In this document: piece by piece, positions 55,235-61,220 of the stretch | How the letters are laid out: every line of letters begins with the position of its first letter | How positions within the stretch are numbered: the stretch's first letter is position 1 | DNA from: Oegoconia quadripuncta | Lineage: Eukaryota > Arthropoda > Insecta > Lepidoptera > Autostichidae | Direction of reading: 5' to 3' | Assembly (NCBI GenBank): GCA_949316235.1 | Contig: OX438755.1 | Location: 18,986,151-19,050,150, forward strand | Length of the DNA stretch: 64,000 nucleotides | Notes under the pieces: generated by a model | Told to the model about the DNA's origin: nothing | What the model saw: only the letters and a program-made list of their open reading frames with translations | The model's database searches: none | Position numbers and translations under genes: made by a program

Positions 55235-56548
55235 TTAACTATTATAATCTACACTTACATCTCTATTCTTATTAATTTCAATAACATTGTCAAACTCAGC
55301 GTACACAATGCAGTTAAGAGTTTTGGTGAGTGCTGATTCAAATTGGACTTCTATTCTAACACACCCATGTCTTATTAAATTCCAATGTGAATTCGAGTTT
55401 GCAGATAGATCGGGAGTTAAATCAAATGCCATTAAGCAATATCCATTTGCATAGTCCTCTATCGATATGGAATTTCCTTCATTTAAAAAGTGGATACCAG
55501 TCCCAGTAAATAATGTGTGGTAACTACTCGTAAACACACCACTTTCGTATGATGGCATCAGAGTTTTAGAAGGTATTTGCTGACCATCTACATACAAGCT
55601 AAATACATTTATATCATGATTATGGAAATTAAATGGATTGGTATTAAAAGTACCGTTAAAAGCTATATTGTCAATAAACCCGATAATACATCTTTTTGGT
55701 ACCTGCCCAAGAAATACGTTATCAAGTCTTTTTCCACGTATTCCTGAGGGGATAGTCAAAACTTTTACTTCAGCACGAGTAATTGGATATTTAGCAGTAG
55801 TAGTGGATAAAACTTTTTGATGGGCAATTAAAACTGATGGATTTATTCTTGCCTTACGTAATATAAGAGTGGCACCATCAATTTGAACTTTGCATTTAGA
55901 ATCTTGGGATGATGACATTAGATTAAAGGAGTCCTTATTACGCACTAATTTAACGCGTATTTCTACACCATTTATAAGAAATTTTTCTTGATTAAAGAGA
56001 TCACCGTGTAAATGTCCAATCATTTCAACTACTTTTCCATCTTTTACTCGTTGATACCTTTTGATGAACCCTTCGTTAGTATCATCACATGAATCCATCT
56101 TAGATGCTGTGTCTTCGTACCACATACCACAAGTCAGATGTGATTGTTTTGCCGCAGGTCCATAATTAAGTAGAGTTTCAACATAAGACCGATATGCATA
56201 TGTGTTGTTAGGAGGTGATACAAGTTTTTGATTTAAGTATACATCTAGTTGGTTAAAAAGTGAATGCAACCAATTATTTACAGGTGCCACTTTAACACTA
56301 GTAGAAGCAGCGGTAGAATCTATGTTGACTATTTTAGCTTTAACATGAAGCAGAGTGTGTGACAAATCAATGTAGTCATCACCAGTTCCTGGCATAACAA
56401 ACTCAATTGGCCCTTCATCACTTAGAGATGATATTGGTGTACAGTGAATCCATTGTCCACTTTCAATACTTGTCTGTGTTGATGGAAGTGCAAAAAGATC
56501 CAACTCTGATTTAACACACTCACAAGAATGATTATGTAAGAACGACAT
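55235..56548 (-). CDS. major capsid protein, double jelly roll (Polinton MCP)
   Basis: A 437-aa protein matching the Polinton major capsid family, often annotated in animal genomes as F54H12.2-like. Hallmarks are FVMPGTGDDYIDLSHTLLHV (residues 50-69), NNWLHSLFNQLDVYLN (91-106), NTYAYRSYVETLLNYG (115-130) and a C-terminal half with IPSKTLMPSYESG. The family forms the hexon-like trimer of the virion, with two stacked jelly-roll folds; I infer the fold from the family, not from visible motifs. ATG at 56546-56548 lies two nt after the stop of the small basic gene. Full length for the insect type. The protease gene follows after 104 nt. Confidence 0.85.
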   Translation of the reverse strand: MSFLHNHSCECVKSELDLFALPSTQTSIESGQWIHCTPISSLSDEGPIEFVMPGTGDDYIDLSHTLLHVKAKIVNIDSTAASTSVKVAPVNNWLHSLFNQLDVYLNQKLVSPPNNTYAYRSYVETLLNYGPAAKQSHLTCGMWYEDTASKMDSCDDTNEGFIKRYQRVKDGKVVEMIGHLHGDLFNQEKFLINGVEIRVKLVRNKDSFNLMSSSQDSKCKVQIDGATLILRKARINPSVLIAHQKVLSTTTAKYPITRAEVKVLTIPSGIRGKRLDNVFLGQVPKRCIIGFIDNIAFNGTFNTNPFNFHNHDINVFSLYVDGQQIPSKTLMPSYESGVFTSSYHTLFTGTGIHFLNEGNSISIEDYANGYCLMAFDLTPDLSANSNSHWNLIRHGCVRIEVQFESALTKTLNCIVYAEFDNVIEINKNRDVSVDYNS

Positions 56549-56550
56549 AG

Positions 56551-56997
56551 TTAATCCGAAAATATATCTTTTATGTAATTTTTCTTCTTCTGAACCCCTC
56601 TTCGCTTAGATGCTTTCAATGAAATGATTGGTTTCTTTACACGTCTTTTGATTTTATACCCGGAACCAGACATAAGTGAATCGATTTTATCATCCGCTTT
56701 TCGTTTTAAATTAGCAGCTGCATTTTTGAGACGAGACTTAACAGATTCCTCCATTGGTTGTGTCCTAATCATATCTGATAATAACCCTACACCTGCGCTT
56801 AATGCCTCTTTTCCAACGGCTTTGGCACCACTCGCTAAGAGTGGAAATACAGATCTAAACAGTCCTCCTAAAAAACTTCCAATGCCATGACCACGCTGAT
56901 AAGGTATACCTCGATATATAATACCCACACCTGAACCAGCTTGGTGAGAATAATAATGATGGTAAGGACAAAGTATGTTATCACGTTTATGATTCAT
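56551..56997 (-). CDS. small basic virion-type protein
   Basis: A 148-aa protein with an N-terminal aromatic and histidine-rich segment, then a GSFLGGLFRSVFPLLASGAK amphipathic or hydrophobic block (residues of about 41-60), and a strongly basic C-terminus with repeated K and R. The glycine and hydrophobic block resembles minor core or lytic proteins (pX and pVI type) of adenoviruses and is standard in Polintons and adintoviruses; assignment to one of those is tentative. Its ATG at 56995-56997 overlaps the penton stop as ATGA. Its stop is two nt before the MCP start. A DNA-condensing or membrane-active virion role is inferred from composition. Confidence 0.7.
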   Translation of the reverse strand: MNHKRDNILCPYHHYYSHQAGSGVGIIYRGIPYQRGHGIGSFLGGLFRSVFPLLASGAKAVGKEALSAGVGLLSDMIRTQPMEESVKSRLKNAAANLKRKADDKIDSLMSGSGYKIKRRVKKPIISLKASKRRGVQKKKNYIKDIFSD

Positions 56998-57851
56998 TTT
57001 ATTCGCATAAAATGAAGTTTAATACATGAAGTTCCAAATTGGAATGGTACTCTATTACCAATGCTGGTTCTTATATCTATTTCTATGGTATCAAATTCTC
57101 TACGCATGACTGGAAGATAATGAATAGGAGATAATATATGCATTTTGTATGCACCATAAATGTATTTTGATGGATCTAGTGGAATGATTCTAAATAACGA
57201 GCTCATCACATCCCCCACAATTTGTGGATGGATAATATCAGAATAAATAAACAGTTGTGAAGGCAATCCCAATTGTAAATTCGTTGGGTATATTGCATGT
57301 GGCTTTGTTATTAAATTTGTATAAGGCTCAAAGCCAAGTTGAAGACTTAGCGTAGGGGATAAGACCAACGATGATACATTGTTAGTTAATTTCGTAACAG
57401 TAATAAGTTTCGAGTTGTCATCAATTTCAAATTTCACTTGGTTACGTAAGAGGTTATTTTCATTGAATACTTTTAGAAAATTATTGATGTGGTCATAAGT
57501 AAAAGATGGGATTTGAGATTTGTATTCCACTGGTATTAACGATGGATCATCATAATAGTAGTTTTCATTCAGATCAATACGACTGTGAGACTTATCTTCT
57601 ACAGATACTGCATCATTACTCTTGTAATCTCCTTCTACTATGGCTTTTTGCTTGATGAAGAGAATATTCTCATTTTCTTGAACATTAAATATCGAGCAGG
57701 GATAATGAAATTCAGCTAACCCGACAACCCATTCACCCTCCAATTGAACAGTTTTAGGTAGCTTTGTTATGAAGTTAGCTGTTGTGTTTTGAGGGAAATA
57801 TATAGTTGAACTGTTGCTTGGTAAAGTAAGATAAAAGCTATCTTCTATCAT
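56994..57851 (-). CDS. penton-like minor capsid protein (Polinton mCP)
   Basis: A 285-aa protein beginning MIEDSFYLTLPSNSSTIYFP and continuing VQLEGEWVVGLAEFHYP, the signature of the Polinton minor capsid protein that forms pentameric vertices with a single jelly roll. I place the start at 57851. The frame is open to 57881, but that upstream codon is TTG. At 57851 the ATG overlaps the integrase stop as ATGA, matching the next junction, and the family starts at this SFYLTLP point. The C-terminal half holds NLQLGLPSQLFIYSDIIHPQ, also family-typical. Co-expressed with integrase upstream and the basic protein downstream. Confidence 0.85.
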   Translation of the reverse strand: MIEDSFYLTLPSNSSTIYFPQNTTANFITKLPKTVQLEGEWVVGLAEFHYPCSIFNVQENENILFIKQKAIVEGDYKSNDAVSVEDKSHSRIDLNENYYYDDPSLIPVEYKSQIPSFTYDHINNFLKVFNENNLLRNQVKFEIDDNSKLITVTKLTNNVSSLVLSPTLSLQLGFEPYTNLITKPHAIYPTNLQLGLPSQLFIYSDIIHPQIVGDVMSSLFRIIPLDPSKYIYGAYKMHILSPIHYLPVMRREFDTIEIDIRTSIGNRVPFQFGTSCIKLHFMRIK

Positions 57852-58933
57852 ATTAACTCCAAGTTTGATGCTGATATCCAACTATTGAATTTATTAGGAT
57901 ATCCTTTCCATTTGACAAACACTTCCTTTCTGTTACCAAAACGACGAGTGCATATTATTTTATCGATTTTATATTTAATGGTGGGGTCATAGATTACTTT
58001 TTGTAGTTCCCTACCATAAAACGTACCCACTATTGGTTCGTTTTTAAGATCTTTTAAATTGTAAACAACCCAAGGAAATCTTTTAACAATAGATGATATT
58101 ATAAATATTTCATCCGACCAATTTGTTTCATACCCTTTTTGAAAAATGTGTTTATATTTCGTTATTCTAACATGATCACCTACTTTAAATGATGAACGAT
58201 CACTTATATGCTCATTATTGTCCTTATCATATAAATTAGACCATACTGCCATTATATTATTCGAATTCACATCACTAGGACACATTTTAATACTGGAATG
58301 TACACTGTGATTGTAAGAATGTAATAATTCTTGTAAAATATCAATATATCTATATGTATTATTATGAGTGAAATATCGCCACATTTTCATTTTAAGTGTT
58401 CTCTGAAATCTTTCTACAATACTAGCTTTGATATCAGGATTGTTCGTTGTATAGTAATTAATATTTTTCCTTTTGAGGAATTGATTTACATCTTTTGAAA
58501 CAAATTCGGTACCTTTATCGGATTGTATATGTCTAGGAGTAGCCCCTGCTTCAGTAAATATGCTTTCGAAACATGTCTTAACAGTTTCAGAATTTTTTTT
58601 CTTCATAGGCCTTGCAAAAGCGTACTTACTAAATACATCAATGACACAGAGAATATAATTAAAGCCATCATTATATTTATTGTATGTTCGCATATCACTT
58701 AAATCCGCTTGCCATAGCTCATTTAAATTAGATAAAATATATTTGTTCCTAGGAAATCGTCTATTAACAGGTTTGTGCAAAGTATAAGTTTCTTGAGATT
58801 GTAACCACTTCTTTACATTCTGTCTGTTCATTTTCCCTTGCATAGCTTTTACTAATTTGTTAACACTGCTATATCCAGCCGGGTGAGAGACATCATAATA
58901 TATGTTATTTATATCATCTAGTTGGGGTTCCAT
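57848..58933 (-). CDS. retroviral-type integrase with C-terminal chromodomain (Polinton INT)
   Basis: A 361-aa protein. The frame is open to 58942 but that codon is TTG, so the first ATG at 58933 is used. The N-terminal HPAGYSSVNKLVKA-type segment is the Polinton INT zinc-binding-region equivalent. The rve catalytic core has D77 (LWQADL), D139 (SDKGTEF) and E174 (IVERFQ) with the D-D-35-E spacing. An SH3-like linker (FKVGDHVRITKYKHIFQKGY) follows. Residues of about 322-361 form a chromodomain (IICTRRFGNRKEVFVKWKGY and NSWISASNL) that may direct insertion to particular chromatin. It overlaps the 256-aa gene by 16 nt and the penton gene by 4 nt (ATGA). All catalytic residues are intact. Confidence 0.9.
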   Translation of the reverse strand: MEPQLDDINNIYYDVSHPAGYSSVNKLVKAMQGKMNRQNVKKWLQSQETYTLHKPVNRRFPRNKYILSNLNELWQADLSDMRTYNKYNDGFNYILCVIDVFSKYAFARPMKKKNSETVKTCFESIFTEAGATPRHIQSDKGTEFVSKDVNQFLKRKNINYYTTNNPDIKASIVERFQRTLKMKMWRYFTHNNTYRYIDILQELLHSYNHSVHSSIKMCPSDVNSNNIMAVWSNLYDKDNNEHISDRSSFKVGDHVRITKYKHIFQKGYETNWSDEIFIISSIVKRFPWVVYNLKDLKNEPIVGTFYGRELQKVIYDPTIKYKIDKIICTRRFGNRKEVFVKWKGYPNKFNSWISASNLELI

Positions 58934-59688
58934 CTCTCCCAATCTAATTTTCTTTTATGTAGCAAGTCACCACGTCTTCGCTTTGGTGTTTTATGTTTGT
59001 CTACTAAATCGTCTTTGTTAAAATCAGCCGAATCAAGGTTGTTTATGTATTCAAGCGTTTCTGGGTTACTTATACAAGTTAATGGTATTTTTATGTCCCT
59101 TAGAGCTGAAGCGAACTTTTCCCAACCTGATGGTTTTGGGCGTCGTAACGGTCGTAGGACATCATTAATTAAATCTACAATATTACTGCGAGGAACAATT
59201 TCATTATTGATTATGACTTTACCTTCACCATCCCAAGTAATGGCATTTCCTTCTGACAATATACCTTCTAATAATAGTTCACCCTTTTTTTTATATGTTT
59301 TTGGTATAAATTTAAACAAATAACTTGGGGTATAACGTGATACTATATGATTTTCCTTTACTACGTCTTCTTCTGTTGTTGATAATTTTGGAACTACTGC
59401 ATTATCATTATTTTCTTCCTTTTTAATACTATTAAAAACTGCATTGATAGGGGCATCTGTAACTATTGGTAATGTAATGGGATGACGTTCTGTACCAGCA
59501 AAATGTAAATATCTTTGTAAGATTTGTAAATATTGCATCCATTTCTCACGGTCTTCAATTTTACTATTTAAGATTTTATTCATCTCTTCATCGAGACGGG
59601 ACAATGGTTTTTCAGGAACGTTATCACTGTGTCTAATCCTATCAATGACATGAGGTTCCACAAGTATCATTTTCTTTGTGTTCTCCAT
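58918..59688 (-). CDS. conserved Polinton protein of unknown function, 256 aa
   Basis: The N-terminal part has charged helices (LDEEMNKILNSKIEDREKWM, then YLQILQRYL). The middle and C-terminal part has FIPKTYKKKGELLLEGI, then ITWDGEGKVIINNEIVPRSN and IVDLINDVLR, then PSGWEKFASAL. This second block is widespread in animal Polintons next to the integrase, with no assigned function. No membrane segment or catalytic motif is seen. ATG at 59686-59688 follows the stop of the 109-aa gene after one nt (TAA-A-ATG). The C-terminus is basic (KTPKRRRGDLLHKRK), possibly nucleic-acid binding by composition only. Confidence 0.7.
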   Translation of the reverse strand: MENTKKMILVEPHVIDRIRHSDNVPEKPLSRLDEEMNKILNSKIEDREKWMQYLQILQRYLHFAGTERHPITLPIVTDAPINAVFNSIKKEENNDNAVVPKLSTTEEDVVKENHIVSRYTPSYLFKFIPKTYKKKGELLLEGILSEGNAITWDGEGKVIINNEIVPRSNIVDLINDVLRPLRRPKPSGWEKFASALRDIKIPLTCISNPETLEYINNLDSADFNKDDLVDKHKTPKRRRGDLLHKRKLDWERWNPN

Positions 59689-59689
59689 T

Positions 59690-60019
59690 TTACTTATTCA
59701 AAAACGAACTTAATAATCCACTAAGAACAGAACCTAAAATTATGGGTAAGAATGCTCCACCTTTCTGTATAATAATTCGTTTTCGGGAGTTACTTTTACC
59801 CTTAGATACTAATTTTCTCAACAAAGTTTTGTATTTACTCAACTTGGATTTATCTCTATCCTTCAGAGGAATTTTACCATTCAAAATATTATAAATACAT
59901 TCACATAAACAATTTATTTCTTCATTGCGACATACTTTCAACAAGGCTGTACAATACTTAGGTTTAAGCGTATGCAAAGCTTTTAGTAATTCAAGATGCG
60001 TCGTCACTCTACCAACCAT
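59690..60019 (-). CDS. small Polinton protein, hydrophobic C-terminus
   Basis: A 109-aa protein: an N-terminal helical region (LHTLKPKYCTALLKVCRNEE and a CECIYNILNGKIPL block), a basic stretch around KGKSNSRKRIII, and a hydrophobic C-terminal end GGAFLPIILGSVLSGLLSSF. The layout (helical head, basic linker, GGAFLP hydrophobic tail) is very common for one Polinton gene in animals. A virion or membrane-active role is possible from the tail. The 74-aa gene immediately upstream is a paralogue of its N-terminal half. Ends one nt before the 256-aa ATG. Confidence 0.7.
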   Translation of the reverse strand: MVGRVTTHLELLKALHTLKPKYCTALLKVCRNEEINCLCECIYNILNGKIPLKDRDKSKLSKYKTLLRKLVSKGKSNSRKRIIIQKGGAFLPIILGSVLSGLLSSFLNK

Positions 60020-60073
60020 TGTAACCGACTAATAATAATAATATTTTGAGGCTGTTATTATTATAAGGAAACA

Positions 60074-60298
60074 CTATGCAATATTTGTTGAAAAAAAGCA
60101 ATGTAACTTCAAGAAACTAAATTTTGATTGCCGCACCCCTTTTATAGGGATTTCAATGAAAGTATCTACAATACTTTCACATATACGATTTATTTTATCT
60201 TCACTACATTTTTTCAATAAAGCTTTGCGATATTTCGGTGTGAGTACTTGTAAAGCTAGTGATAATTCCTGATCTTGTGGTACTGCTTCTTCAGGCAT
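60074..60298 (-). CDS. truncated paralogue of the 109-aa Polinton protein
   Basis: A 74-aa protein. Residues of about 11-52 (ALQVLTPKYRKALLKKCSED, then KINRICESIVDTFIEIPI) align with LHTLKPKYCTALLKVCRNEE of the neighbour. After the IPIKG motif the sequences part and the basic linker and GGAFLP tail are absent. The start codon overlaps the ATPase stop as TAATG. About 54 nt separate it from the next gene. It may be a functional short form or a decayed tandem duplicate; nothing in the sequence decides. Confidence 0.6.
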   Translation of the reverse strand: MPEEAVPQDQELSLALQVLTPKYRKALLKKCSEDKINRICESIVDTFIEIPIKGVRQSKFSFLKLHCFFSTNIA

Positions 60299-60960
60299 TA
60301 TCGACCACTAACTGATATTTGATTACGGTGTGTATCATATTTATAACCCTTTTTCGGCAAATAAACTACACAGTTTTCATCCGAGGGAAAGAGTTTACTC
60401 TTAAAACGACACATATCATTTGTATTTTGTTTTAAATCAATCATTAGATAACCATGTGCTTCTGCTGTAGCGTCCTTATAAGCTTCTTCGACGAATTTGG
60501 AATTATCTGGCATTACTTGACGTGCTAAATGACGTATTTGTGCTCTATCTCTAGGATTTTTGAAGAAAATTATGTAACTCGAATTTAAGGAAATATCGCG
60601 TTGCCCTCTACCTTGGTGAAATAAATTTTGTGTTATATAAAACACACTAAGATTTCTATGATGACTACCTTTAGTGAAAATATCTACAATGCGGGCATCG
60701 GATTCTCGCATAAGATCATCTATTATCAGTAATTGTGGTAGCTTACCATCAAACATGCTTAACTCAGAGCTACCCTGTTTATAATCAACATTGTTCAAAT
60801 TATATAAAGGTTGCATTTCATCGTAACACCATAATATCCGTTCAAAGTCACTGTTACAAATATCTTTTGCATATTTTAAGAAATTGGTAACAAAGTTAGA
60901 TTTACCACAACCACTTGGGCCTGCTACAATAGCTGTGAAAGGATGGATGAAATGAAACAT
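60298..60960 (-). CDS. genome-packaging ATPase (Polinton ATPase, FtsK/HerA type)
   Basis: A 220-aa P-loop ATPase that would pump the element DNA into the capsid. Walker A is GPSGCGKS (residues 14-21) and Walker B LLIIDD (77-82). A sensor-type ITQN (109-112) and an arginine-rich FFKNPRDRAQIRHLARQV segment follow, as in the A32-like ATPases of Polintons and large DNA viruses. The length is normal. ATG at 60958-60960. Its stop overlaps the start of the 74-aa gene (TAATG). A 260-base AT-rich gap separates it from the polymerase gene and is the likeliest promoter region of the downstream cluster. Confidence 0.9.
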   Translation of the reverse strand: MFHFIHPFTAIVAGPSGCGKSNFVTNFLKYAKDICNSDFERILWCYDEMQPLYNLNNVDYKQGSSELSMFDGKLPQLLIIDDLMRESDARIVDIFTKGSHHRNLSVFYITQNLFHQGRGQRDISLNSSYIIFFKNPRDRAQIRHLARQVMPDNSKFVEEAYKDATAEAHGYLMIDLKQNTNDMCRFKSKLFPSDENCVVYLPKKGYKYDTHRNQISVSGR

Positions 60961-61220
60961 TTTTTTATTTTGTTACAATTTAACGTGTAACCTATAAAGC
61001 TCTGTGTTTAGGAATGGGGTTAAACAAAATAGGAAGTCTCTTATAAAGTCACTCAGTAATTTTATTATATAAATTTCATTTAGAAATCACACAATTTAAA
61101 ATATACTTACAATTATGAAAATTAATTAAAAATTTCAAATACAGTTTTACAATTCAAATAATTAAAATAATCTTACAATAATGATATTATACTAATAGTG
61201 GTACTTAAAATGTATATACA
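60961..61220 (-). promoter_or_regulatory. candidate promoter region upstream of the ATPase cluster
   Basis: The longest intergenic gap among the minus-strand Polinton genes. Very AT-rich, with no coding content. No confident TATA or initiator element can be singled out; the assignment rests only on position. Confidence 0.3.

Noticed and set aside
57852..57881. Upstream extension of the penton frame
   Set aside because: The first codon is TTG. The ATG at 57851 gives the family-typical N-terminus and an ATGA junction.
58922..59323. 133-codon plus-strand frame
   Set aside because: Antisense shadow of the 256-aa Polinton gene.
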